Positions 17,459 through 24,901 of a stretch of DNA of 33,587 bases are shown here, in pieces. Position 1 is the first letter of the stretch. Every line of letters starts with the position of its first letter. The notes beneath the pieces were generated by a model. The model worked only from the letters and a program-made list of their open reading frames with translations, was not told the DNA's origin and did not search any database. The DNA is taken from the NCBI RefSeq assembly GCF_943193015.1, contig NZ_CALPCM010000031.1, positions 1 through 33,587 of the forward strand. The letters are read 5' to 3'. This DNA is from Hominisplanchenecus_A murintestinalis. Lineage in GTDB: Bacteria; Bacillota; Clostridia; Lachnospirales; Lachnospiraceae. The position numbers and the translations under genes were made by a program.

Positions 17459-18379
17459 ATGCCGATTAAAGTTCAGGCGGAACTGCCTGCAAAAGAAATC
17501 TTAGAGAGAGAAAATATATTTGTTATGGATGAGAACCGGGCAGTCCATCAGGATATCCGCCCAATTAAGATCCTGATTCTGAATCTGATGCCGCTGAAAG
17601 AAGAGACAGAGCTGCAGCTTCTGCGTTCCCTCTCCAATACTCCGCTTCAGGTTGACGTGACTTTTATGGTGATGAGCAGCCATGAGTCGAAGAATACTTC
17701 TACAAGCCATCTGAACAAATTTTATGTAGTATTTGACCAGATAAAGGATCAGAAATTTGACGGTATGATTATCACAGGAGCTCCGGTGGAAAATATGGAG
17801 TTTGAAGAAGTTGACTACTGGGAAGAGATGGTGAAAATCATGGACTGGAGCGACAGGAACGTGACCTCCACCATTTATCTCTGCTGGGCGGCTCAGGCGG
17901 GGCTTTACCATCATTACGGACTGCAGAAAAAGAAACTGCCCCACAAAATGTTCGGGCTTTTCTGGCATAAAGTATTGAACAGGAAAATTCCGCTCGTCAG
18001 AGGTTTTGATGATGTATTCCTGGCGCCTCATTCCAGGCATACGGAGGTTCCGATTGAAGATATTCGGGAATGCGGTAAAATAACCGTTCTGGCGGAATCC
18101 GAGGAAGCGGGATTTTTCCTGGGAATGGCAAAAGAGGGGCGGCAGATTTTTGTTATGGGGCATCCGGAGTATGACCGCGTGACGCTGGATGGGGAATATA
18201 AGCGCGATTTGGGCAAAGGCATGGATATTCAGCTGCCGAAAAATTATTATCAGAATGATGACGCTTCTGTAAAGCCGCTGCTTATGTGGCGCGCCCATGC
18301 AAACAACCTTTATACGAATTGGCTGAATTACTATGTATACCAGAGCACGCCATATGATTTAGATGGGACGCCGTTTTAA
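17459..18379 (+). CDS. metA: Homoserine O-acetyltransferase, MetA family
   Basis: MetA acylates homoserine, the first committed step of methionine synthesis. The 306-residue protein keeps the family catalytic residues at canonical numbers: C142 in YLCWAAQ and H235 and E237 in GHPEYD. Residue 111 is Glu (GAPVENMEFEEVDYW). In characterised MetA proteins Glu at this site marks use of acetyl-CoA and Gly marks succinyl-CoA, so acetyl transfer is inferred. The ATG at 17459 is used rather than the GTG at 17450, because it matches the family N-terminus (MPIKVQAELPAKEIL) and is spaced from AAAGG. No SAM riboswitch or T-box is seen in the 48-base gap after cls. Confidence 0.95.
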   Translation: MPIKVQAELPAKEILERENIFVMDENRAVHQDIRPIKILILNLMPLKEETELQLLRSLSNTPLQVDVTFMVMSSHESKNTSTSHLNKFYVVFDQIKDQKFDGMIITGAPVENMEFEEVDYWEEMVKIMDWSDRNVTSTIYLCWAAQAGLYHHYGLQKKKLPHKMFGLFWHKVLNRKIPLVRGFDDVFLAPHSRHTEVPIEDIRECGKITVLAESEEAGFFLGMAKEGRQIFVMGHPEYDRVTLDGEYKRDLGKGMDIQLPKNYYQNDDASVKPLLMWRAHANNLYTNWLNYYVYQSTPYDLDGTPF

Positions 18380-18402
18380 TGTTCCCGGCGTCGCTTTGCG
18401 CG

Positions 18403-18428
18403 ATAGTTTTTTCAGCGAAAACTATTTT
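18403..18428 (+). terminator. Terminator of metA
   Basis: ATAGTTTT (18403-18410) and AAAACTAT (18418-18425) form an 8-bp stem followed by TTT, 23 bases after the metA stop. The loop also contains the stop codon of the opposing pseudogene. Confidence 0.5.
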
Positions 18429-18648
18429 CTATCACACCGGGGAGCAGCTCGTAAATAGAGCCCCCGGTTTTATTTTCAAAATATTCTTTTATTTCCAGAA
18501 TCTTTTTCCAGCGGGGCACGGTAGCCGGATGCGTACCGTAACGAAGCGCCACGTCTACAAAACGTTTTTCCAAAAGGCAGAAGCCTGTCGGCAGCGCCAG
18601 TGAGTCGCAGAGCTGTACCAGATTTAGTTCCGTATCGTTTTTCTCCTT
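18412..18648 (-). pseudogene. Remnant of an HD-type protein
   Basis: The minus strand reads 78 codons without a start, from an in-frame TAA at 18651-18649 to a TGA at 18414-18412. It contains LVQLCDSLALPTGFCLLEKR and EYFENKTGGSIYELLPGV. This looks like the C-terminal part of a larger protein, perhaps an HD-domain phosphohydrolase in which CDS would hold the last metal-binding Asp; the family call is tentative. A GGAGAA and a minus-strand promoter-like TAGACA-17-TATAAT (18658-18686) lie just upstream, yet no ATG follows. The 5' part of the gene is missing. Confidence 0.5.
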
Positions 18649-18812
18649 TTATTTGCTATTATAGTGCAGGAAACTCTGGCTGTCTATCTGCTTTCGGACA
18701 GGGCGTGTTAAAATTCTGCTTTTTTATTCTACTACATAGTATTTTTATTTGGATTGGGAATTTGTTGTTTTCACAAAGACATGATTTGAAATAAACAAAT
18801 TTGATTGGATAA

Positions 18813-18841
18813 TTGCAGTATGAAAGTATATATGATAGAAT
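18813..18841 (+). promoter_or_regulatory. Probable promoter of cas9
   Basis: TTGCAG (18813-18818), 17 bases and TAGAAT (18836-18841). It predicts a leader of about 100 bases before the cas9 start. The leader is A-rich and contains no obvious hairpin. Confidence 0.5.
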
Positions 18842-18950
18842 ATTTGCAATGAAATAAGAAAGGTTTTAACGAAAGAAATATATAAGGATTTTAAACGTGG
18901 AAAAAGCTTGTAGAAAATTAAAGAAAGTATAGTAGAGGAGGAGTAGTTTT

Positions 18951-21900
18951 ATGGGTTTAAGGTTCGGGATAGATATTGGTGTGGCATCTGTTGGATGGGC
19001 AGTTGTAAACGATGAATATGAAGTAGTGGAGTCGGGGGCAAATCTTTTTCCTTCGGCAGATGCCAGCAAAAATGTTGACAGAAGAACCTTTCGCCAAATG
19101 AAGCGTGTACATCGCAGAAGAAAGACGAGGGTTTCAGATTTTGATAAATTATGGAAGAATCATGGCAGGAAATTGCCGGAGCCTAATCCGGAAGAGGTTT
19201 TGGAACTGCGTGTCAAAGGATTAACACAGGCTTTGACAGAAGAGCAGTTATATGCCGTGTTAAAAAATGCTCTGCTGCATAGAGGAATCTCTTATTTAGA
19301 TGATGCCGGTGATGAAGCTGTTTCGGGGAGAAGTGATTATGAAAGAGGGATTATGCTGAACCGGCAGGCATTGGATGAAAATATGCATCCATGTGAAATT
19401 CAGTTTAAGCGTCTGAAAGAGTATGGAAGTTATAGGGGAAATCTGACGATAGATGTTGACGGGGAGAAAGTGATGTTGTCGAATGTATTTACAACAGGCG
19501 CTTATCGTAAAGAAATCTTTGAGATTTTAGAGAGACAGCAGGAATCGCATGCTTTTCTTACGGATGATTTTGTGGAGAATTATCTTAAGATTTTTTCAAG
19601 GAAACGGGAATATTATGTTGGACCGGGGAATGAAAAGTCACGTACAGATTACGGAAAATATACAACCCGGATAAATGCGGAAACCGGACAGTACGTGACG
19701 GAGGATAATATATTTGAAAAATTGATTGGAAAATGCAGTGTTTATAAAGATTTGACCCGTGCGGCAGGAGCGACATATACGGCACAGGAATTCAATTTGC
19801 TGAATGATTTAAATAATCTGACTGTGAACGGCAGAAAGCTGGAGAAGGAGGAGAAAGTACAGATTATTGAAGAAGTGAAAACTGCCAATACAGTAAATAT
19901 GCGGAAGATTTTGAAGCGGGTAATTGGAGAAGAGCTCGAAACCTTAACAGGGGCACGGATTGACAAAAAAGAAAAAGAACTGTTTCATCATTTTGAACAG
20001 TACAATGCAATCCGTAAAGCATTTGAAAAACAGGGATGGGATATTTCTGAATTGTCCAGAGAAGATTTGGACAGCATTGGGGACATATTAACGCTAAATA
20101 CAGAAAGAGAGTCGATTCTGGGAGGGTTCCAAAGAGAGGGACTGACGCTTTCAGAGGAAAAAAAGGACTGCCTGATTGCGCTACGGAAAAAAAGCGGCGC
20201 ATTGTTTAGTAAATGGCAGTCGTTTTCTCTAAAGATTATGCAGGAGCTGATTCCTGAATTATATGCGCAGCCTAAAAATCAAATGCAGCTTTTAACGGAT
20301 ATGGGGGTATTCAAGACAAATCAGGAAAAATTTGCAGAATATCATCAGATTCCGGATGAGATGATTTTGGAGAATATATATAATCCAGTAGTTTCACGCT
20401 CTGTCCGGATTACTGTTAAAGTGCTGAATGCTTTGGTGAAAAAATACGGGAATCCGAGCCAGATTGTCATTGAGATGCCGCGTGATAACAGCGAGGAAGA
20501 AGAGAAAAAAAGAACAAAGGAAATACAGGCGAAAAATGAAAAAGAGCTGGAAGGAATCGTAAAAAGGATTTCGGAGGAATATGGGATAAAAATAACGGAA
20601 CAGGATTTTCATCAGCATAAAAAACTGGTGTTAAAATTAAAATTATGGCAGGAGCAGGATGGAATATGCGTGTATTCCGGCAGGGCAATTTCCATTCAGG
20701 ACTTATTAAAGAATCCGTATTTATTTGAAATCGACCATATCATTCCCAAGTCGATTTCCTTTGACGACAGCAGAACAAATAAGGTGCTGGTATATCGTAC
20801 AGAAAATCAGGAAAAACGGAACCAGACGCCGTATCTGTATTTGAAAAATCTCAGGAGGAGCTGGGGCTATGATGAGTATAGAAGCTATGTTCTGGAATTA
20901 AAAAGGAAAGGACTGATACCGAAAGCAAAGCTGGATAAGCTGCTTTTTACAGAAGATATTACGAAGATTGAAGTATTGAAGGGCTTTCTTTCAAGAAATC
21001 TGAATGATACCCGTTATGCCTCCAGGATGGTGCTGAATATCCTGCAATCTTATTTTAAAGCGAAAAAGGCAGATACCACAATTCGCGTTGTCCGTGGAAG
21101 TTTTACCCATCAGCTCCGGAATGTTATGCGTCTGGAGAAGGACAGGGAAGAATCCTATGCACATCATGCAGTTGATGCGATGCTGATGTGCTATTCACAG
21201 ATGGGATTTGATGCGTACCATGCCCGGCAGAAGGAGATTATTGACTTTGAAACAGGAGAAATATTAGATGAGAATAAGTGGAATCAGATTATGAGTGATA
21301 AAGCATATGATGAGCTGATGTATCAGAATCAATGGATGCGGATTCGCGCAAATATCCAAAAGGCGGAAAAGGAAGTAAAGTACTGGCATAAGAGAGATTC
21401 GAAACCGAATAGAGGCTTGTGTAATCAGACGATACGGGGTACCAGAGAGAAGGACGGTGCAACGATGAAAGTTAATAAGCTGAACATTTATGAGCCGTCC
21501 GGCTGGGCTAAACTGAAGAAGATGATAGAGCAGGGAAAACAGGAGCGTTTTCTGATGTACCTTCACGACAGGAAAACATGGGATGTTATGTTGGGCATGA
21601 TAGAAGAGTATCGGGATGCGGCGAATCCATTTGTAGAATATGAAAAAGAAACCGGGGATTATCTGCGTAAATATGCAAAAAAACATAACGGTCCTCGGAT
21701 CAGGCAGTTGAAATATCTGGATGGAGAGGTAGGAAGCTGCATCGATATCTCTCATAAATATGGACATGAACAGGGAAGTCGTAAAGTAATTTTGGAGAGT
21801 CTGAATCCATACCGCATGGATGTGTATTATCATGCGGGAAAGAAAGCGTATTTCTTTGTGGGAGTGAAATATGCGGATTTGAAATTTGAAAAAGGAAGGT

Positions 21901-22259
21901 ATATACTCAATGAGGAAGCATATCAAAGGGCTTTGGTAAGCGAAAAACTCATTGCGGCTTCGCAGAACCGCTTTGATTTAGAAGAATTAGGATATCGCTT
22001 TGTTTTGTCTTTTTATAGGAATGAAATTATTGAATATGAAAAGGATGGAGAGTATTACACGGAACGCTTTTTATCCAGAACAATGCCGAAACAAAAAAAC
22101 TATATTGAAACAAAACCAATGGACGCACCGAAATTCGCCAAGCAGCATTTAGTTGGATTGCAAAAAACAAAATCAGTGAAAAAGATTCGGCTGGACATTC
22201 TGGGCAACCGTTTCTATTGTTCCCAGGAAAAATTCATATTAGAAGTTGACGCGGTGTAG
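18951..22259 (+). CDS. cas9: Type II-A CRISPR effector nuclease Cas9 (St1Cas9-like)
   Basis: Cas9 cuts DNA matched by a crRNA:tracrRNA guide. All nuclease residues are present in the 1102-residue protein: RuvC-I D8 (FGIDIGVASVGWA), the Arg-rich bridge helix (RRTFRQMKRVHRRRKTR), RuvC-II E508 (IVIEMPRDN), HNH D595-H596 with N619 (EIDHIIPKSISFDD), and RuvC-III H739/D742 (HHAVDAM). It follows S. thermophilus CRISPR1 Cas9 along its length, for example HRGISYLDDA, GPGNEKSRTDYGKY, YTAQEFNLLNDLN and RFLSRTMPKQKNY. That places it with small II-A Cas9s. GGAGGAG precedes the ATG. The last codons contain the -35 box of the tracrRNA promoter. PAM preference cannot be read from sequence. Confidence 0.97.
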   Translation: MGLRFGIDIGVASVGWAVVNDEYEVVESGANLFPSADASKNVDRRTFRQMKRVHRRRKTRVSDFDKLWKNHGRKLPEPNPEEVLELRVKGLTQALTEEQLYAVLKNALLHRGISYLDDAGDEAVSGRSDYERGIMLNRQALDENMHPCEIQFKRLKEYGSYRGNLTIDVDGEKVMLSNVFTTGAYRKEIFEILERQQESHAFLTDDFVENYLKIFSRKREYYVGPGNEKSRTDYGKYTTRINAETGQYVTEDNIFEKLIGKCSVYKDLTRAAGATYTAQEFNLLNDLNNLTVNGRKLEKEEKVQIIEEVKTANTVNMRKILKRVIGEELETLTGARIDKKEKELFHHFEQYNAIRKAFEKQGWDISELSREDLDSIGDILTLNTERESILGGFQREGLTLSEEKKDCLIALRKKSGALFSKWQSFSLKIMQELIPELYAQPKNQMQLLTDMGVFKTNQEKFAEYHQIPDEMILENIYNPVVSRSVRITVKVLNALVKKYGNPSQIVIEMPRDNSEEEEKKRTKEIQAKNEKELEGIVKRISEEYGIKITEQDFHQHKKLVLKLKLWQEQDGICVYSGRAISIQDLLKNPYLFEIDHIIPKSISFDDSRTNKVLVYRTENQEKRNQTPYLYLKNLRRSWGYDEYRSYVLELKRKGLIPKAKLDKLLFTEDITKIEVLKGFLSRNLNDTRYASRMVLNILQSYFKAKKADTTIRVVRGSFTHQLRNVMRLEKDREESYAHHAVDAMLMCYSQMGFDAYHARQKEIIDFETGEILDENKWNQIMSDKAYDELMYQNQWMRIRANIQKAEKEVKYWHKRDSKPNRGLCNQTIRGTREKDGATMKVNKLNIYEPSGWAKLKKMIEQGKQERFLMYLHDRKTWDVMLGMIEEYRDAANPFVEYEKETGDYLRKYAKKHNGPRIRQLKYLDGEVGSCIDISHKYGHEQGSRKVILESLNPYRMDVYYHAGKKAYFFVGVKYADLKFEKGRYILNEEAYQRALVSEKLIAASQNRFDLEELGYRFVLSFYRNEIIEYEKDGEYYTERFLSRTMPKQKNYIETKPMDAPKFAKQHLVGLQKTKSVKKIRLDILGNRFYCSQEKFILEVDAV

Positions 22260-22274
22260 TTGATGTGCTATAAT
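22246..22274 (+). promoter_or_regulatory. tracrRNA promoter inside the cas9 3' end
   Basis: TTGACG (22246-22251), exactly 17 bases, then a perfect TATAAT (22269-22274). The -35 box overlaps the last cas9 codons and the spacer covers the cas9 stop. The predicted start is near 22281. Confidence 0.85.
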
Positions 22275-22280
22275 AGTTTT

Positions 22281-22368
22281 AGTAGATTTACGATAACTCA
22301 ATTTTTTCAGATCTACTAAAACAAGGCTTTATGCCGAAATCAAGGACATCGACGGATGTCCTTTTTTC
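22281..22368 (+). ncRNA. tracrRNA
   Basis: This RNA pairs with crRNA repeats and is needed for Cas9 guide formation. The anti-repeat runs through about 22287-22322 and ends ATCTACTAAAAC. The nexus GGCTTTATGCCGAAATC (22325-22341) matches the S. thermophilus CRISPR1 tracrRNA at all but one base as I recall that sequence, in agreement with the Cas9 type. A terminator stem GGACATC/GATGTCC (22344-22350, 22355-22361) is followed by six T. Upstream, GTTTTAGTAGAT (22276-22287) is perfectly complementary to 22311-22322, so the 5' end can fold back on the anti-repeat. The predicted repeat is the complement of 22287-22322. The 5' end is inferred from the promoter. Confidence 0.9.
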
Positions 22369-22400
22369 TTGCGAAAAAGATGCAGGCAAAGGAGAAGAGA

Positions 22401-23312
22401 ATGGGGTTTCGATTAGTAATGATAGAGAACGATGCAGAAATTAGTCTGAAATTAGATAATATCATCATACGGAAAGAGGAGAACGAGATATGGATTCCGA
22501 TGGATGATATTTCTATGCTGGTGATTGACAACAGAAAAATTACGTTGACTGCTCGCATGATGTGTTCGCTGGCATCACATAACGTAGGGGTGGTCTTTTG
22601 TAATCAGGAGCATTTACCGATTGGATTTTATTCCTCTTATGACAATCACAGCCGGATATCTAAAGAAATTCACTATCAGATTGATGCGTCTGGCGAATAT
22701 TATGATGAGCTGTGGCAGGTGATTGTACGGGCAAAAATAAAGAACCAGAAAGAGGTATTAGATAAGCTGAACAAGAAGCAGGATGCTATAGAGCTGCTGA
22801 ATCGGTTTTGGAAAGAAGTTGAGGTGGGAGATGCCACGAACAGGGAGGCACATGCAGCGAAGGTATACTTTAACGAATTGATGGGATGCAGTTTTTCACG
22901 GGGAAATGAGGAGTTGTTATTAAATTCCGGACTGGATTACGGATATGCGATCCTTCGTTCTTATCTGGCAAGGCTGTGCGTCGGCTATGGTTTAAATAGC
23001 CAGTTAGGGATTCACCATCGGAACGAGTATAACCGCTTTAACCTGGTGGATGATATGATTGAACCGTTTCGTCCTTTTGTAGATTACTTTGCTTATAGAT
23101 TACTGGAACGGGAGGAGTATTTTAAGGGAGAGCACCGGCGCCAGCTTATCAATTTTCTGAATCATAAGATGGTATATAAGCAAAAAAAGATGTACTTGTG
23201 CAATGCAATGGAAGAGTATGTTTCAAATATTGCATCGGAGATTGCAGGAAAGAAAAATACTCTTGAATTTCCGGATTTTAAAAAGTACTTGGGGGAGCTG
23301 GATGAAATATAA
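22401..23312 (+). CDS. cas1: CRISPR integrase Cas1
   Basis: Cas1, with Cas2, integrates new spacers into the array. The 303-residue protein carries the expected metal-binding elements: the Glu in EAHAAKVYFNELMG, the His of LGIHHRNEYNRFNLVDD, and the acidic DMIEPFRPFVD. The ATG at 22401, preceded by AAAGGAGAAGAG, is the real start (MGFRLVMIEND). The open frame reaches back to 22356, but that part overlaps the tracrRNA terminator. Since that terminator lies between cas9 and cas1, cas1 expression needs read-through or a promoter not seen here. Confidence 0.95.
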   Translation: MGFRLVMIENDAEISLKLDNIIIRKEENEIWIPMDDISMLVIDNRKITLTARMMCSLASHNVGVVFCNQEHLPIGFYSSYDNHSRISKEIHYQIDASGEYYDELWQVIVRAKIKNQKEVLDKLNKKQDAIELLNRFWKEVEVGDATNREAHAAKVYFNELMGCSFSRGNEELLLNSGLDYGYAILRSYLARLCVGYGLNSQLGIHHRNEYNRFNLVDDMIEPFRPFVDYFAYRLLEREEYFKGEHRRQLINFLNHKMVYKQKKMYLCNAMEEYVSNIASEIAGKKNTLEFPDFKKYLGELDEI

Positions 23313-23625
23313 GGTTATGAGAATGATATGTATGTTTGATTTACCTGTGGAAACAGATAAAGAAAAAAGGATTTATCGGATTTTTCGGAAGGAACTGATA
23401 AAGGAAGGATTTCTTATGATGCAATATTCAGTTTATGTCCGCACATGTCCAAATCGTGACTATTGCAGGCGTCTGGAGAAGCGAGTCCAAAGGCTGGCGC
23501 CGGAAAAGGGAAATGTGCGGTTGTTGGTTATCACGGAAAAGCAATACCGTGATATGAAATTGATCGTAGGAAGTAAAAGTGAAACAGAAAAAAAGATTGG
23601 GGCAGAAAGGATGATTGTTATTTGA
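23302..23625 (+). CDS. cas2: CRISPR adaptation protein Cas2
   Basis: Cas2 is the structural partner of Cas1 in spacer integration. The 107 residues have the ferredoxin-like start (MRMICMFDLPVET), the central YSVYVRTC strand and the C-terminal RLLVITEKQY strand usual in type II Cas2. The gene starts inside the end of cas1 (11-base overlap, GGGGGAG before the ATG), so the two are co-translated. Its stop overlaps a TTG that opens a fourth frame. A start at the next Met (23317) is also possible. Confidence 0.93.
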   Translation: MKYKVMRMICMFDLPVETDKEKRIYRIFRKELIKEGFLMMQYSVYVRTCPNRDYCRRLEKRVQRLAPEKGNVRLLVITEKQYRDMKLIVGSKSETEKKIGAERMIVI

Positions 23626-23735
23626 AGATACAGATATCTCGTTCCATTATAGAATATGAAATTCAGATGGAGCAGCTCACACAGTTGTGTGGCGTTGACT
23701 TTGAAAAAAAGTGGTATATGAGTGAAACCAGATAA
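23622..23735 (+). pseudogene. csn2: 5' remnant of the fourth cas gene, csn2-like
   Basis: A frame starts with TTG overlapping the cas2 stop (TTGA). It reads KIQISRSIIEYEIQMEQLTQ and LCGVDFEKKWYM before running into foreign sequence (SETR, stop). Position, coupling to cas2 and the LxxLxGxxxxxKxY pattern suit the N-terminus of a Csn2 of the long S. thermophilus CRISPR1 kind, which is part of the spacer-acquisition complex. About 33 codons survive; the break is near 23718-23721, at the left end of the mobile element. The csn2 identity rests on context and a short pattern; a different fourth gene is possible. Confidence 0.55.
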
Positions 23736-23812
23736 GGAGAAAACTCAAAATTGCGTTTAAGACAACAGACACAATAATGTGGAGTGAATATCTTATTTGG
23801 AGGAACTAGAAG

Positions 23813-24187
23813 ATGGCAAAATCATTATTTGAGGAATTAGGCGGCAAATACGAGTGGCAAGGAGATTATTTAATACCATGCTTAACCATATCCGCCGAAA
23901 AAGAACAGCCGATAGGCACATGGGGACAGCGGCATCTGGACTATCTGAAGAAGTACCGAAAGGTTACATACATCAATCTTCTCACAAGCGGCAGGCTCAA
24001 CGCCTACCTTGCCGACATCGACAGGCAGGCGCAGGAACGCTTTAAAAGGCTCATAGAGGGCTTGAAACAGGAGCAAGGCATAACGGAACAGTTAAAGGCA
24101 GAAAACGCCTTAGAATGGACAGGAAGAGTGAATAACATAAGGGCGTGTGCGAGGGGGATTGTGAATAACGAAATAATCTTCGTATAA
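23813..24187 (+). CDS. tnpV: Transposon-encoded protein TnpV
   Basis: This 124-residue protein is typical of TnpV of Tn4451-like elements (LFEELGGKYEWQGDYLIPCL, IGTWGQRHLDYLKKYRK). Its role is not established. The C-terminal half has a charged helix (RQAQERFKRLIEGLKQEQG). A good GGAGGA precedes the ATG. It is the first gene of the element and lies about 90 bases inside the left end. Confidence 0.85.
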   Translation: MAKSLFEELGGKYEWQGDYLIPCLTISAEKEQPIGTWGQRHLDYLKKYRKVTYINLLTSGRLNAYLADIDRQAQERFKRLIEGLKQEQGITEQLKAENALEWTGRVNNIRACARGIVNNEIIFV

Positions 24188-24190
24188 GTG

Positions 24191-24228
24191 CTAAAAGTGG
24201 CAAGGTATAAAAACTTTGCCACTTTTAG
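24191..24228 (+). terminator. Hairpin after tnpV
   Basis: A perfect 13-bp stem CTAAAAGTGGCAA/TTGCCACTTTTAG (24191-24203, 24216-24228) lies directly after the tnpV stop. The following bases are only moderately T-rich, so termination may be partial or in both directions. Confidence 0.6.
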
Positions 24229-24263
24229 GTTTGTTATCTTAGATTATCATCAATGAAAGGTTC

Positions 24264-24297
24264 TTGAATTTATAGTACCAAAATGATAATATTATCA
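24264..24297 (+). promoter_or_regulatory. Promoter and operator of the cassette regulator
   Basis: TTGAAT (24264-24269), 17 bases and TAATAT (24287-24292). A perfect 14-base palindrome TGATAATATTATCA (24284-24297) covers the -10 box, which suggests autoregulation by the winged-helix protein encoded next. Confidence 0.65.
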
Positions 24298-24325
24298 AAT
24301 AGACCGAATTATTGGAGGGATACGC

Positions 24326-24862
24326 ATGGATAAAAAAATTATGGATGTATTGACGAACCCGATTAAATGCAAACTATTTCTGGAAATACAGAATTGTGGG
24401 GAAACTACCGCTAAACATTTATCCGAGACCTTTTCGGATATTCCGCCCGCAACGCTTTATCGCTATTTAAAGAGGATGACAAATGACAAAGTATTAAAAA
24501 TTGTAAATCAAACGCAAGTCAGAGGTGCTTTAGAAAAGACTTATGCGATAGATATTGATATGACAAAAGATTTTAAAGAAATTTTAGACAGCAACTCTGG
24601 TGAAGCCTATATGCAGTCGTTTATGCAATATATCATTGGCTTTGCGGAGTTATTCCAAGATTATTGTAAACGGGATGATATAGACATTGTAAAGGATAAA
24701 TCTGGTTTTTCCTTATCCCCTCTTTATCTAACAGATGGGGAACTTGAGATGTTAATTAGAAATATTCGAGATGCAATAAAGCCTTATGGAAACAACGCAC
24801 CGGCAGCGGGTAGAAAGCTGCATTCTATTGGCGTTATTATTTCTCCGCCTAAAATGGATTAA
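24326..24862 (+). CDS. Winged-helix transcriptional regulator (ArsR-like)
   Basis: The 178-residue protein has an N-terminal winged helix (DVLTNPIKCKLFLEIQNCGE, then TTAKHLSETFSDIPPATLYRYLKRM) like ArsR-family and related regulators. The C-terminal part is helical, with no recognised ligand site. It precedes a DUF1648 peptide and an ABC transporter. Closely related TGATA palindromes overlap its own promoter and the transporter promoter, so it probably represses both. The signal it senses is not visible. GGAGG precedes the ATG. Confidence 0.8.
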   Translation: MDKKIMDVLTNPIKCKLFLEIQNCGETTAKHLSETFSDIPPATLYRYLKRMTNDKVLKIVNQTQVRGALEKTYAIDIDMTKDFKEILDSNSGEAYMQSFMQYIIGFAELFQDYCKRDDIDIVKDKSGFSLSPLYLTDGELEMLIRNIRDAIKPYGNNAPAAGRKLHSIGVIISPPKMD

Positions 24863-24901
24863 AAATTTCCCGCCTGTCCTCAGTGATGGACAGGATTTTT
24901 C

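Noticed and set aside
18379..18603. Plus-strand 74-codon frame after metA
   Set aside because: No ribosome binding site; the minus strand of the same stretch encodes a recognisable protein fragment.
18655..18668. Target for a natural guide made from sequence upstream of 22276
   Set aside because: Only about nine bases match, and these are the common TATAATAG promoter box, so it is not evidence of targeting.
22356..22400. Earlier ATG for cas1
   Set aside because: It overlaps the tracrRNA terminator stem and has no ribosome binding site; ATG 22401 has AAAGGAGAAGAG before it.
18951..23625. Type II-C assignment because only cas9, cas1 and cas2 are intact
   Set aside because: Cas9 and the tracrRNA nexus match the S. 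thermophilus CRISPR1 II-A system, and a truncated fourth frame follows cas2.
23626..23812. CRISPR array directly after cas2
   Set aside because: No repeated units and no copy of the predicted repeat; the stretch holds a truncated frame and the end of the mobile element.
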